A DNA stretch of 64,000 bases from Acytostelium subglobosum LB1 (GCF_000787575.1 NW_012236528.1:1338576-1402575); one strand, 5' to 3'. Counted from the first letter of the stretch, positions 11,887-25,748 are shown. Notes: generated by a model not told the origin, from the letters alone. A program made the numbers and translations.

Positions 11887-11997
11887 ATAAATTGATTGAT
11901 CGAACCCAGGTTATTGATTGGAATAGTTCAATAATTGAATGAGTGATTGGAATGATTCCAATGAGTATATTATATATTATCACAACAAGATGTTTAT

Positions 11998-14738
11998 TTA
12001 GATGTTGGCAGAGGCAGTGGTGGTGAAGGTCTTGACATCTGGGTTCTTCTTGCCTGGGTTGCCCAACACTTGCTTGAATGGACTGCCCTCAATGTGCTTT
12101 CCGTTCAACTTGACAGCGGTCGAGAATCTTCCGTTGCCCTGGAGCGAGTAGGCGGCGGTGTAGGTACCGTTGGTGTTGTCGATGGCGTCCAGAGTGATGT
12201 ACTCGGCTGGTCCGGTGATGGAAACCTCGAACTTGTCGCCTCCGTAGGTCTTGGCCTCGCCCTTCTTGTTCTTGGCGGCCACAGTGAAGGTGAATGAACC
12301 GAATGACGATCCGTCATCGGCTCCCTCAATGCACTTGACATTGACTGGCATGTCCTTGATGGGGACGTCGCGCAGGGTGACGTTGATTTGGTAGTCTCCG
12401 TCGACGGTTGGCTCGTACTGGACGGCGTAGGTACCGTCGTTGTTGTCGGTGACCTTTGGGTCGACGACCAGACCGTTTGGTCCGTTGATGGTAACAGCGA
12501 AGGGGTCTCCTCCGTCGGTTCTGGCTTGTCCGTTGGTGTCGATGGCAAAGATGGTGAACTCAGCGACGGCATTGTCGAAAGCCTCAACCAAACCTGGGCC
12601 CTTGGCGTAGGAGTGGTTGGCAGATGGGGCTGGCTTGACGCGGACGACCTTTGGGAAGCCGTTGACGTTCTCGCCGTCGAGGGTGAGGTTGATGGTGTAG
12701 TCACCTGGAACCTTTGGCTCGAACTCAACGTCGTAGGTACCGTCTCCGTTGTCGACCATGACTGGCTCGACTGGGGCTGGTCCCTCAACAGTGACGACGA
12801 ATCCGTCGCCACCGTCGTTGCGGTGAACTCCGTCTGGGTCGACGGCGTGGATCTTGAACTTGGATGGCTGGAAGCACTCTCCGTGCTCCAAACCTGGACC
12901 CTCAGCGTACGAGTTGTTGGCGTCGGCGGCGGGCTTGATGTGGATGTTCTTGGGGATGTCCTTGATTGGCTTCTCGTTCAGAGTGACCAGGATCTCATAG
13001 TCGCCTGGCTTCTCTGGGGTGTAAGCAACGGTGTAGGTTCCGTCGCCGTTGTCCTCAATGGAGACGTCGACCTGGTGTGGGCCAGAGATGGAGACCTGGA
13101 AGGGGTCACCGCCATCAGTGCATGGCTTGCCGTTGGCACCGACAGAGTGGATGGTGAACTGGGTTGGGCGACGAGCCTGGGCGGCATCGAAACCTGGACC
13201 GTCACAGAAGGAGTTGTTCTCGTCGGCGGACAAGACACGGACTGGGACTGGACCCTGGGCCAATGGGGTGCCGCGGAGGAAGACCTCAACGGTGTGATCA
13301 CCACCCTTGGTTGGGTTGTAGACGACGTCGTAGGAACCGTCGCCATTGTCGTGGACGTTGGCTGGGACGTTGCCCTCTGGGCCGGTCACCTTAACGGTGA
13401 AGTCGTCTCCTCCGCGGGTCATTGGCTCGCCGGCCTTGTTGCGACCTTGGATCTTGAATGGGGCTGGGACGCCAACCTTGGCACCCTCGAGACCTGGGCC
13501 GTAGGCGTTGGACTCGTTGTGGTCAGCACCGTCGATCTTGACGTGGAATGGCGAGTTCTTGATGTCAACGCCGTCCAACTTGATGTGGATGACGATGTCT
13601 TGTGGCTCGGCCGAGGTGTAGTTGCCCTCGTAGGTTCCGTTGGCCTTGTCGACCAAGTGGACTGGGATCTGGGCACCGTTGGCACCGGTGACGGTGACGG
13701 CAAAGTTCTCTCCGCCGTTGGCCAATGGCTCACCGTAGTAGTTCATGGCCTTGATGGTGAAATCTCCACGCTGGTTGACGAAACCGCCCTCCAGACCTGG
13801 TCCGTAGGCGAGCACCTGGGAGGCGTCTGAGGTGGTGCGTCTCTTGCGCTCGAGGGCTTCGGCGGCCTCCTTGTCGCGCTTGCACTTGTTGACGGCGTAG
13901 TCACGGAAGTAGGAAACGTAGGTGATGACGGACAGCTCGTCTGGCAGGTTGACCATGTCAGATGGGTCCATAATCTTGGGGATCTCGTACTGCTCGAGGG
14001 CGACATCCATGGCACGGTCGACGTCGGTCAGGGCGTCGTTGGTCAGAGAGTTCATGTCGAGAACGCCTGGCTTGAGCGAGTCGGTCAGGGCCGACAGCAC
14101 CTTGCCGTCTCTCCACGAGTCGGTGAAGTTGTCCACACGGACACCGTATGGCTTCACTTGGTTGCGCACCCACTCCAAAAGGGCGGCCTTGGGCGAGTCG
14201 GTCTCGGCCATCTGGATCTGGTATCTCAGAATCAGGGTCCAGATCAGACCGAGGATGAGCTTCAGTTGGCCATCGACGATGTCCTCAGCACCAATGCCCA
14301 CCAGCTTGAGACCCTCCTGCTTGATAAAGTTGACGGCCAAGTTGTTGTTCTCGATCTTGTGCAGTCTGATCTTTGGCTGCTTGTTGAACTTGAGGATCTT
14401 CTTGCTCGAGATAATCTCGAGAAGGTTAATCAACTTGACTCCGTCCTCAAGGTCTGTGGCGAGGTCATTAATCTTCAGGATACGCTCCTTAAGATAGTTG
14501 TTGGCCCAACCAGTGAAGGTCTGGTATTATGGGATGAGATGGAGAGAGAATGAAAGAAGAAGAAGAAGAAAGAGATAATTATATGTTAGTGATCAAGTTA
14601 TGACTTTTCATTCATTCATTAACACAACACACTGTGTGTGAGTGATCATCACGGTCAAGATAAATCTTGATCATGAGATATATTATTACAACATACCCTC
14701 TTTTGGACATCAATCCAAGTCTTCTTTGTCTCAGTCAT
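11998..14738 (-). CDS. abpC: ABP-120 gelation factor (filamin-family actin crosslinker)
   Basis: Exon 1 is 14738-14697 (14 residues), exon 2 is 14520-11998; the product is 854 residues, close to 857 for D. discoideum ABP-120. Residues 10-240 form tandem calponin-homology domains that bind F-actin ([24 protein letters not shown], then [15 protein letters not shown]). Six filamin Ig repeats follow, each marked by a GPGLE/GPGF-type entry and DNGDGTY-type centre; the last repeat mediates dimerisation in the known protein. The protein crosslinks actin in pseudopods. Codon use is strongly biased to C-ending codons, as expected for an abundant protein. The gene converges with alpha-mannosidase, with 111 bp between the stops. 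Confidence 0.97.
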
Positions 14739-15527
14739 GTTTAACAAAGATTATATAATATATATAGGATTACAATAAATATTTACAAGATATAACAACG
14801 ATGGTGATATGAAATGATTTTCATTCAAGACAGAAGTTTGTCCAAGTAGATCTGAATGAATGAAAGGTTGACAAATCATTTTTATTTATTCAACAACATG
14901 AGTGAGTGCATCATCCCAACAACAAAACTGATGCATTCCCCATCAGTTGAATCACAAAATGCAGTTGTCGAACTTCTTATTCATTTGGTCCATCCAATAA
15001 AAAGCCCCAAGGATCGATGAATGGGATTATTAATCTAGATTAGGTTGAATGACATTAAATATATTGGGTTGGTTTAGGAAGTTATAACTCTTGAAGAGGA
15101 CGGCAGGGTAGGATAGGTTCACTATCAATTCAATCAACATCGATCGATCCAAATCAAGCCAACCTAAAGTAATGGGACCTTGACTCTGTTAATGTAATGG
15201 GTCTTAAAGTCAACAGATAATAAGTAGTTATTTGTTGGTTGACTTTGTTATAATATTATCATGCATGTTTGTTCTATCTCTTTAACTTTGGTGAATGAAT
15301 AGGATGAATGACTCATGACTCTAGGTGCCTTTGCATTCGTGGCACACACACAAGTAGTTGACTATCTTTGAAAACCAAAGAGTCACTGCAGCCTGGGTGA
15401 GAGAGGTGTGTGTTCACATCATCATCCAATCAACATAGTTTTATCTTTATCTCTAAGTGTTCACTACACATAATTATAGATAGATAGATAGATAGAGATA
15501 TAGAGATAGTATATTAATAACAATAAT
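14739..15527. other. Divergent promoter region between abpC and ZFPL1
   Basis: This 789-bp spacer is AT-rich and holds the promoters of two divergent genes. It has T/A tracts, a GATA tetranucleotide run at about 15479-15493, and several copies of TGGGTTGG/AAGTCAAC-like short words. I see no gene in it. Confidence 0.6.
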
Positions 15528-16675
15528 ATGGGTATATGTAAATGCAAGAAGAGATCAGACGACTTTTGCTTTGTACACAAGAAGTTCATCTGCGAGGGTT
15601 GTGTAGTGACTGATCATTCAGTCGTAAGTTGAAATGAACAAACAGTTAGAGAGACAGAGAGAAAGTCAGTACTGACAACCAATCGATATCGATGTTAATA
15701 CATACTTAGTGTCATGTTGGATCATATGTAGACTGGTTGAATGATAGTGACTTTGAGGAACCTGTATGTGGAATATGCAAAGGAGAACTAAAGAGTGATA
15801 ACTGTATCAGGTTGATGTGTTATGGTATGATTTAACCAACTGCGATACGACATGGTACGACACGGCACTGACACACAGACATTGAATGAATGGTACAGAC
15901 CTATTCCATCCAGAATGTATAGATGTATATGCTTGTTCACTGCCACCAACAACTGCAATGGCTGGCTACGCATGTCCAACTTGTAACGTATGTGTGTGAG
16001 CTATCGAGCAAGGTGATGGATGGCTTGGCTGACCCAATCAATCAATCAATCAAACAGAAAGCAATACTACCATCAAATGAGCGACAGGACGCTCTATCAG
16101 TTAATATTAGGAAGACGTTTGCAGTGTCTTCATGGGCAGAGCCATTCTTGGGCTTGACACATAAACATTCATCAATGCCATCGACTTCACAGACTGCATC
16201 ACAGGTGCTGTCACCGGGCTCGGACGGCAGCGGCGTCGATCGCCACGACATCATGTCATTCACAGGTCAGATCAACCCGTCACTGCTGGAGGAGACTCCA
16301 CCTCTGTCACATCTCAACAGCAATCCCTATGGTCTGGCCATCCGCAAGCAACAGGCGCCCACACAAGGCAAGAGCGACACAATCATCCAAGTCTCTCAAC
16401 AACTGACGCCAAACATGGTGGATGACGAAGAAGACAAATACAACAAGAAGAGTGTACTACTAAAGAATATTATAAGGTAAGCTTAACTGGCCAGGACATG
16501 GTTGGCGATGATAAGGTCTGCTGACACTCATTCATTCAATCAATCAATCAGGTTTAAACAGGAGAACAAGTTTACGTTCTATCTAATTGTGATCCTGCTG
16601 ATAGTTGGTGTTATCTATGTACTGAAGAACAGGGGCAATGTCGAGGATCAACCATTCGCAGAGATAGAGGAATAA
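15528..16675 (+). CDS. zfpl1: Zinc finger protein-like 1 (ZFPL1), Golgi membrane protein
   Basis: Five exons (15528-15623, 15710-15824, 15899-15987, 16058-16476, 16552-16675) encode 280 residues. The N-terminus MGICKCKKR, the pair CEGC...DH, and CHVGSYVDWLNDSDF, VCGIC, LFHPEC and CPTC follow the two predicted zinc-finger segments of animal ZFPL1 in order, the second being a RING-like finger. A polar linker follows, and the last exon encodes one membrane helix (FYLIVILLIVGVIYV) near the C-terminus. Animal ZFPL1 is an integral cis-Golgi protein that binds GM130; the same site is inferred. The exon 2 start at 15710 was chosen because it alone keeps frame and restores the conserved Cys-His. It converges with the formin gene, stops 98 bp apart. 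Confidence 0.92.
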
Positions 16676-16773
16676 ATGTCAACCAACTCTTACACTTGTA
16701 AAGGAGTATACCCTGCAAGCAGGAGATCATGGATGATTGGAGGAATAAATACTAACAATGTAGACAATGACGA

Positions 16774-19700
16774 CTACTCTTTATTGGCCACCTTGTTCTT
16801 AAGCGCGGCGTTCAAAGCTTCCAATCCTGAAGGTCCCATTTGGTTTAGTTTGGTGGGAGAGCCGACGTATTGACTGGCGCGTCTTGCGATTCTAATGGCC
16901 TGGCCACCCTTCATCGAGCTCATCAGACTGTCCATGAATTGGCCGTGTGGCTGATTGTCATCGTCGTCATCAGAGATGGCGTGCACGTTGATGTTGGGCA
17001 TTGGTATTGGCATCGTCTGCTTCAGCTGGGGCTTGGCACCGGCTGGCACGGCTGGCTTCTGGGACTGAGGCGATGGGGCATTGAGCTTCCTGGCGGCCAT
17101 CTTTGTGGCGTTCTCGCGGTCCTTTAGCAGCTGCTCATAGCATCTCTTGAACTCGGCCCTGAAGCGACCGACCGTTGCAAAGAACTCCTCTGGTGTCGCG
17201 GTCTTGGTATCTTCGCCATAATGCTGGACGGCAGCGGTGAATGACTCGCAAGCCTGGTTGACCTTCTTCTCGAGTGCGGTCACCTGGTCCTGAGCCTGGG
17301 ACAAGAAGTTGTTGAGGACATTCTTTGACACGCCCTCGGCCAGCTCGACCTCCTGCTTCACCTGATTGATGCCCTTGCGCAGACCACCAAGCTCAGACTT
17401 GAGGTTCTGGACAGAGACACGCTTGCCCTCGTCGACCACGGCGATGTCCTCGTGGACATTGAGCAGGTCTGGGTGCTTCTGCTCGAGGAACTGGATGAGC
17501 CAGGTGAGCAGGGTGAGCTTGCTGTCGGTTGGTGATCGCACGTCGCCCAGTGACAATAGTGAGTCCAGCTTGAATCCGTACACATCGCCACGCGGTGTGC
17601 CTCCATTGATAAAGTTACCGAGTGATAGAATGATCTCGAGCAGCTGCTGTAGTCTTCTGTTCTCCCTGAGTACCTGTGATGAGCGGAGGAGCGCGTCTGC
17701 ATCCGGTTGAATCTCCTCGATCTGTGATGCCATCTTCTGCTTAAAGATGAAGCAGTCGAGCTTCTCGCTGAGACGAGAGACCTTTGACATCTCGTAGAGA
17801 AACTGCTCGGGCTTGCCAAGCATGCTAATGTCCTCCTCCTTGAGTATGTCGATCTCCTCTGGGGTTGGACAGAACTTGGACAGCGACTTGGCGTCCTCAA
17901 GAGACAGCTTGGTCTCGTCAAAGTTGTTGATGGCCTTGGCCAACTCGGGCAGGGGCATCTTGAACCTGCTCAGCATGATAGAGATACCTTGCGATCGCTT
18001 TATGTCGAGGATGCTGATGGCTGGTGCTGCCTTGCCCGGGCTCAGCGGATTGTCTGACTTTGGTGCGCCGCCAGCAGATGGTGCAGCTGGAGCTCTGGGC
18101 TTCTTTGCCGCGAACAGGTCCTCCAAGGTCTTGAACTGATCGTTGAGGTTGTACTCCTTGACGTTCATCCAGACTGAGCTCTCGATTGAGTTGTTGTTCA
18201 CCTTCTTCCACTGCAGACCGACCATCTTGACAGAGGGGACTGGTGGGGTCTTGCGTGTTGGCAGCACTGGGCCAGCAGGAGCTGCGGGTGCACCAGCCTT
18301 CTTGCTGCCAGGGGGAGGTGGTGGAGGTGGCGGGCCACCAGCACCACCAGGAGGAGGAGGTGGGGGAGGGGGAGGGCCACCAGCGCCACCAGGTGGAGGA
18401 GGTGGTGGTGGTGGAGGAGGAGGTCCACCCGACATTGGTGCATCAGGGATGTCAACGCTTGGTTGATCTACAGATGGAGATGCCTCAGTTGAGGCTGGTC
18501 GCTGCTGCTGTTGCTGTTGAAGCTCTGAGTTCTTTGCTGTCAACTGTGAGGACAAGTCCTTAGACTTAGCCAACTGCGCATCCAAGTCCTTAATGTTCTT
18601 CTCAAGAGTTTTGATCGTGGAGCTAAGGTGTATAATCTCAGACCTAGACTCTTCCAGTGTGCTGTTGAGTGATGATATCTGGTTGGTGTAAGGTGTGATG
18701 TCTACCTCTTGTCTGACTGTTGGAGGCGTAGTTGGTGGTGGCATGGTTGCTGGAGTCGCCGCTGATACCTGAGCCGCAGCGATGGCGGCTGTGGCAGCAG
18801 CACTCTTGAGCTTGGACACTTGTTCACTCAGCTTCCTGTTCTCCTCGCTCAACGAGTCGATCCTGGATGCCTGCGACTCACGAGTGGGATCGCTGAGCAG
18901 TGTGCCAACGGCCTCATCCAGCAGATTCCACTGCTTGCCACCCAGGTCGGGCTGGGTGGAGGCCAGTGTGTAGAGACATCGCAGAATGGACATGAAGTGG
19001 TGGTGTAGCGCAGGCGAGGGCTGCAACAGAGTGTGGAGTTTGGAGCTGACCTCTGAGGGCGACTGAATGTTGACGTCGGTGTAGGCAGAGCCCATCTCTT
19101 GATTGTCCTCATCCTGGCACTCAAAGAAGACGTCAATCTGCACGTCCAACTCCTGATGCTTGCCACGTGATGGGTTGACCAACTCTATCAACTCGAGTGC
19201 TGTGAACTCTGATCGCAATGTGACACGAGTCTGGAGGTCAGGTGGTGAGTTGACCACTGAGTTGACAAAGGTCATGAAGGAGGTCTAATCGAGGGTAGGG
19301 TAAGGTTAGTATACTTGGGGTGCGTGCCATTGATCACAGGACAACAGCAACAACAACATACCCAGTATTCATATTGAAGCTGTGTCTTGGCCACTTGACG
19401 GGCACCCTCGACGATGGTCCAGAAGCGAGACTTCTCACGTGATGACTGTCTAAAGTTCTCGAGGGCTTCAATCACGAATGGATGACCAATCTGGGGCACG
19501 AGGGCAAGGGCACCAGTCAGCGAGAGGATGGCCGAACGGAGATCAGCAGGATAAGACAAATCGAGACACAATATCAGCAACTTGAATGTGTGTGATGTGG
19601 CCATCACACTCTTTAGTCCAACCTGGCTGTTCAACAATGACTTGATACATAATACACAATCTGACATGATGGCAAAGTCTGATTTGTCCTTCCTAAATTG

Positions 19701-20271
19701 ATTGAATGATTGAGTGAGTGATTGGAATGATTCCAGATGATGATTATACTCACTCTTGTTTGAGTTGGTATGCTTGGAAGATCTTTAGAATCTCGCCAAA
19801 GCCACCAAGTTGAAGGAATGAGTTGATCCATGACATGGGGTTGCTGCCTAGACAGACTCGAAGCTCAGAGATGAGTTTGTGAGTGGCGGCATTCTCACGC
19901 AACACCGAGAGGAAGTATTGTGGCGTGTCATAGAGACTGCCATTCTGCTTGGCCTTCTCCTCGGTGTCCCTGATCTTGTCCTTCTGACCCATGAGCAGTA
20001 TCCACTTCTTGTCGTTGCTCATCGACATCATCTCGACCTTCTTGGCGTCGGGCACGCCCAGCTCCTCGAGCAGGTGGGCAAACTGCTGTGCCAAGTCCTC
20101 CTCTGTTATACCTGCTGGTACCAATGAAGGTGATGTTGGTTTGGCACCACCAGATGATTGAGAGTTTGGTGACAAAGGAGTCGAGCTTGTCTTTGCCCTA
20201 TCCCTCTCCTTCGAACCATCCTTCTCCTTATCCTTTTCACCTTTAATTCCTTTTATTAGATTACCAAACAT
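16774..20271 (-). CDS. Diaphanous-related formin
   Basis: Exons 20271-19754, 19692-19362 and 19284-16774 encode 1119 residues. The order is a basic N-terminus, a GTPase-binding/FH3 region (residues about 60-450), a coiled-coil and Gln-rich segment, a poly-proline FH1 (about 18300-18430) that binds profilin, an FH2 domain with the GNFINGGTPRG motif (LGNFINGG is a hallmark), and a C-terminal DAD-like motif (MDSLMSSMKGG followed by basic residues). It should nucleate and elongate actin filaments under Rho-GTPase control with autoinhibition. Length and layout are close to D. discoideum ForH/dDia2 (filopodia), but I cannot assign the orthologue among the formins by eye. Confidence 0.95.
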
Positions 20272-22087
20272 CGATTATTATCTCTATCTATTCTATCTAC
20301 TATATATTATTTACTATTATTACAAATACAATTATAACTACAACAACAACAAGCTAACATTGATATCAATGTGGTCCACAAACACTAGTCATCGTGACGA
20401 CCCACTTCTTCCACAAGACAACATAGTTTGGTTTTGTAATTATCTCTCTCACCAACTTGTAAACATTTTTTTTCATTTAAATTGTTTTTTTATCAAATCA
20501 ACCAACCCATCACTTTCGTCCAATGGTCCAAATCACATAACATTGTGACTACTATTATTATGTGTAAATCATACATTGACCAATCAATCACGCAAACCAA
20601 TCATTCAATCCATCAATTAAATTATAAATACTATAAGTTATTATTACTTCTGAGATAGTGTGAAAGTGAAATGAGTCTTACTCGCTGAACGAGGAGATGT
20701 TATTTGTGGAATGGACAACAAACAACACAGATGTACACGAATCTTTTTTATCAAAAGGTGGATGTTTTTGATTGGAGTTGTTGGGCTTGAACTGGCACAT
20801 CACCCAACCCCAAACATATTAATTAATTAATTCGATTATAATTATTAATAAATAAATTATATCACTGATAGTACTAACCCCGATCGTACATTTTCACACA
20901 ACAAACAACTTATGTTAAAATCTCTGGCCTGTCTCCCTTTTCTTCTGCCTTATTGGTCAACAACAATGATGACTTCAAGGTTGCATTTGCCTTTTCTATT
21001 ATCCAATCACCAATAAGAACTACTACTTACAAACAATATATATATATCATACATACATACACTCCACTCATTATTGTGTTACCTTTATTATTATTTATTT
21101 GTTATACACAATAGTATTGTTAAATTAATTAATTAAAGATATAAAAAGGATTGAGTGATAGATAGGAAACTGGTTTGAAGGTAGGAAGTGTGCTAATTTA
21201 CGATCCGCGATGCGATCGTGTGTGCCACAAACACTTCATCCACCACACGCACTTAATCAATCAATCAATCAATCACCCACAACCTAGTCAATCCGTCAAC
21301 CCGACCCCAATCAAATCATACCACCAAACAAACAAACAAACAGTAGCATTTACAAGTGAACTGAATCGAAGTGAAGTTGCACAAGTTTGAACAGATAGAT
21401 ACCCTTTGTGCCACTCTCGCTTGATCACTATCATAATTATCATCTTTCACCATTATTATTGACACACTACAACTACACCCATTACATTTGATGGCCCGTA
21501 CTTACTATTGCCACTTCCTCTGATCACGAACATCACAACATTCATTCATTCATCTTCATTCATTCATTTACATTCTCATTTACATTCATTCATTCATTCA
21601 TTCATTATACCTCTTCACAGTTCAAGAGGTCCACACCACTCTCAGGAACTCTCAACCACAACACACGCAGCACACCACAACATCCACTACCACACTCACA
21701 CACACGTGCATCAACCACAACTACGACTGCCACGACTACCACGACTCAACCAGCATCAACCTTAGCTTATCTAAGCTAGAGAGAACAAGAACAAGCAACA
21801 TTAGAGTTGCAGCCACAACCACAAGAACTATTCTAACAACTCCTTCTTCTACCTAATAATCATTCATCATCATCTTCAATCATCAATCACCAATCACCAA
21901 TCCAAGACAGACAGTATCAGATCATCTGATTGATAAATATACAAAAACACAACAAGGCTACAGCAACGGCAACGGCAACGGCTACTTAGTAGTAGTCTAT
22001 CATCTAGACTATTGAATTGTACAGCAGGAGAAGGTGTATTTATAAAAGGATTAGCCAACATAGACATAGAGAGAGAACAAAACAACA
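20272..22087. other. Long divergent promoter region
   Basis: At 1.8 kb this is the longest spacer. It separates the divergent formin and histidine kinase genes. It holds ATTAATTAATTAAT tracts, CAATCAATCAATC and CATTCATTCATT runs (21536-21606), CACACACA stretches near 21690, and a TTAGCTTATCTAAGCTA inverted repeat near 21762. Open frames here are translations of these simple repeats. Its length suggests developmental regulation of one flanking gene, which is inference. Confidence 0.6.
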
Positions 22088-25000
22088 ATGAGCAGCACTA
22101 TATCAGAGAAGATATTAAAGTATAGATCTACAAAGAAGGATGAGGATAAAACAAGAGAGGAGCTCGTTGAAGAGCTAGAGATAATGCGCAAGTTGGCAAG
22201 AGCCAACTGCAACTCAAGAATCATGTTGGATGAGATGTACCAAGTATGTCATCAACTCAACTAGATCATTCATTCGACTCGATCAATCAACTCACTCAAT
22301 CATTCAAACAACTCAATCAAATGATATAGTTTGTAGCATTGTTGGATCAACAGGGCAACTTATTGGATGTTAATGAACCTGCTTTACATGGAGGCGGTAT
22401 GATTCGTTCAGAGATAGAGGGCATACCATTTTGGGACTGTAGATGGTGGGCCGTATCAGAAAAGACACAGAAGGATTGTAAGGAGGCGGTGTATCGAGCG
22501 GCCGAAGGACAGTTTGTGCGTTATGAGGTCGACATCTTTGGCAAGTCGGCCGGCACAGAGACCATCACGATCGACTTCTCCCTCATGCCCCTATTCGACG
22601 AGGATGGCAAGGTGTGGCTCATCCTGCCCGAGGGCAGGAACATCACAGAGAAGAAGATAGCCGAAGATGAGATTGCCCGCAAGAACAACGAGCTCAGACA
22701 ACTATACGAGAAGATCAAAGAGTTGGATGAGTTGAAGACACAGTTCTTGTAAGGATCATTCATTCAATCAATCATGGAATCATTCCTATCACTTACTCAA
22801 TCACTCAATCCAATCATTCAACCAAACATAGTGCCAATGTATCTCACGAGTTAAGAACACCTCTCACTTTGATCACGCATCCAACAGAGATGCTGATGAA
22901 GGACCCATCGATATCACAGGCATCCAAGAAGTACTTGGACGTCATTGCGAGAAACACAAGAGGACTGCTGAAGCACGTCAACAATCTGCTGGACATCAGC
23001 AAGCTCGAGGCTGGCAAGATGACGGTGCAGTACTCAATGGAGGACATTGGACGCACGATCAATCTGATCGCCTCGTGCTTCGAGCTCATTGCCAGGGACA
23101 ACAATCTGGACTACACCATTGTCACGCCGTCGCAGGATGGACCTGCGCTGATGGCCGCAATCGACGCCGACAAGATCAATCGCGTCGTCACCAATCTCAT
23201 CTCCAATGCATTCAAGTTCACGCCACGCGGCGGCAAGATCCGCGTCAGTGTGCAACGCACCGACATGCCCAACGGTGCACCAGGCTTCGAGGTCATGGTG
23301 GCCGACACTGGCCCTGGCGTGCCCGAGCACCTTCACTCAATCATCTTTGATCGCTTCAGACAGGTGGACGGCACAAGCTCCAGGAAGCACGGCGGCACCG
23401 GTCTGGGACTGTCAATCGTCAAGGAGTTTGTCGAGCTTCACAAGGGCTTTGTGACCATCTCGGCGCCCAAAGAGGGCACGGGCGCAATCTTCTCTGTGAT
23501 CATGCCACTCTCGCCCGACATTGAGGCCATGGCCCACAAGACCACCGTGTCCGACTCGAACGTCTCTTCGCTCGTGTCCCAGCCAGACGACTCGGCAGAG
23601 TCTGGCGGCGTCAATCACCTTCAGTCGATGGGTAGCAAGTTTGACGCGTCAATGATCGCCAGACAGGCAGCCGAGGAGCTGGAGCAGCGTGAGGGCTTCA
23701 TCGAGAACTTTGACGAGGAGATGGAGGACCTCCACCACATGCCCAAGCCAACCGTGCTTGTCGTCGAGGACAATGTCGAGATGAACAGGTTCATCGCCGA
23801 GCTGTTGGCTTCGCGCTACAAGATATACACGGCGCTCGATGGACTTGAGGGCCTGGAGAAGCTCAAGCAGCACACGCCAGACCTCATCGTCACCGATTGC
23901 ATGATGCCCAATATGAGCGGTGACGAGATGGTGGGCAAGATCCGCGAAATGCCTGAGTACGACAACATCCCCATCATCCTGCTCACGGCCAAGGCCGACG
24001 AGTCGATGCGCGTACGGCTGCTCAACAATGGCTGCTCAGACTACATCAACAAACCATTCAGCTCGGAGGAGCTGACGGCACGTGTCTCCAATGCGATGGC
24101 CATGAAGAAGGCCAAGCAGTTCCTGCAAGAGGAGCTCAAGTCGGCCAACAACGACCTGGGCGAGCTGGTCAACCAGCTGGCGACCAAGAAGCGCGAGCTG
24201 CAGGTGCTGGTCGTCGAGCTGGGGAAGGAGCGCGCGCTGCTGGACAAGGCCAACCAGCACAAGGACGAGTTCCTGATGAACCTCTCACACGAGCTACGCA
24301 CGCCACTCAACGGAATCCTCGGCTGGAGCCAGGTTCTGCGCTACGAACACGACATCAAGGAGCTGCAGCACGGCCTGGAGGCCATCGAGCGATGCGCACA
24401 CGCGCAGAACCAGCTGGTCAACGACCTGCTGGACATGTCCTTGATCATTGGCGGCAAGCTCCAGATATCGCCCGAGCATATCGACCTGTCCATGATGGTC
24501 ACGAGCGCTGTGGAGACCCTGCAGCTGCAGGCCAAGAGCAAGAAGATCACACTCAGCACCGACCTCGAGTCGCTCAACATCCGCGGCGACCCAGTACGTC
24601 TCCAGCAGTGCGTGTGGAACATGCTGTCCAACGGCATCAAGTTCTCACGCGAGGGTGGCAGCGTTAGCGTCAAGCTCACGCGCTCTGACGGAGCAAACAT
24701 TCCAGGCGTGTGCTCACTGCCCGCTGAGAAGGCTCGCGAGCTGCTGGGCCAAGCCAAGACGGCCTGGTCTCTGCTGACCATCACCGACACTGGCAAGGGC
24801 ATCTCTGCCGACTTCTTACCACATGTATTTGACCGCTTCCGCCAGGCCGACTGCAGTTCCACGCGCACATACGGCGGCCTCGGCCTGGGCCTATCGATCG
24901 TCAGCAACATCGTCGAGCTTCACGGCGGCATTGCTTATGCGCACAGCAAGGGCGAGGGCATGGGCTCGCAGTTCTCCCTCCTCCTGCCGCTGGACCAGGA

Positions 25001-25559
25001 GAACCTGAAGCGTCCGCGCGCCACCTTTGAGGAGTCATGCACACTAGAGCAGACCAACACGCTGAACGGTCTGCGCTTCATGGTGGTGGACGACCTCGAG
25101 GAGACCGTGCAACTGATCGCCAAGATGCTCACTACGCAGGGCTCCAAGTCGATCACCACGCACGTCACGGTCAAGGACGCAATGGAGGCACTGCAAAAGG
25201 GCGACGCCAAATTTGACGCCATCCTCTCCGATCTCACCATGCCCAATGAAGACGGCTACTCGTTCATCGCCAAGATCAGGCAGTGGGAGAGCAGTAACAA
25301 TCTGCCACGCACACCAGTCGTTGCGCTGACGGCCGCTGCCTCAATCTCTGATCGATTCAAAGTCCAATCATGTGGCTTTGATGACCACATTGCCAAACCT
25401 GTAAATTTACTTGGACTTACCAATGTCATCTTGAAGCTGATACATAAGCAACAGAGTGGCAACAACAACAACAACAATAACGTAAGCAATAGCAATGGTA
25501 CAAATGGAAACCACAATGGTAATAATGATGGACAACAGCAGACAAAGAAGAAAAGATAG
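22088..25559 (+). CDS. Double hybrid sensor histidine kinase
   Basis: Exons 22088-22243, 22330-22748 and 22832-25559 encode 1100 residues. Domains: coiled N-terminus, one PAS-like domain (about 53-165), HisKA with phospho-acceptor His in NVSHELRTPLTLI (about 197), HATPase_c (N-box NLISNAFKFT, G2 GGTGLGLSIV), receiver 1 (acceptor Asp in VTDCMMP, about 547; conserved Lys in NKPF), a second HisKA (LSHELRTPLNGI, about 677), second HATPase_c (NMLSNGIKFS, GLGLGLSIV), and receiver 2 (Asp in LSDLTMP; Lys in AKPVN). All catalytic residues are present in both modules. There is no membrane helix, so it is probably cytosolic. It belongs to the Dhk family feeding RdeA/RegA-type phosphorelays; I cannot say which Dhk it corresponds to. 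AATAAA lies just after the stop. Confidence 0.95.
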
Positions 25560-25748
25560 ATTGTCTTATATACATGACATCAACAACCATAATGAATAAA
25601 TATATTTATTTGTTGATGTTCCAGGATTATTATTATGATTTGTTTGAATCCGAATGTTTGAAAATCCAATTCACGAATTCAAACAATCCATTTCATTTCA
25701 TTCATTCTACTTTGTCAAAGTAATAATCAACAAACAGATAATAATATA

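Noticed and set aside
12388-13830. A 480-residue open frame on the plus strand opposite ABP-120
   Set aside because: It is the antisense of six filamin repeats in a strongly codon-biased gene; the translation is a Val/Gly/Trp-rich artefact with no family features.
15380-15405. A stretch CACTGCAGCCTGGGTGAGAG resembling the 3' part of 7SL/Alu
   Set aside because: Only about 20 bases, with no matching 5' domain nearby; treated as chance.
18243-18563. Gly-rich frame on the plus strand
   Set aside because: Antisense of the formin poly-proline FH1 tract.
21508-21765. An 85-residue His/Ser/Ile-rich frame
   Set aside because: It translates CATT and CAC simple repeats in a promoter spacer; no leader, no family features.
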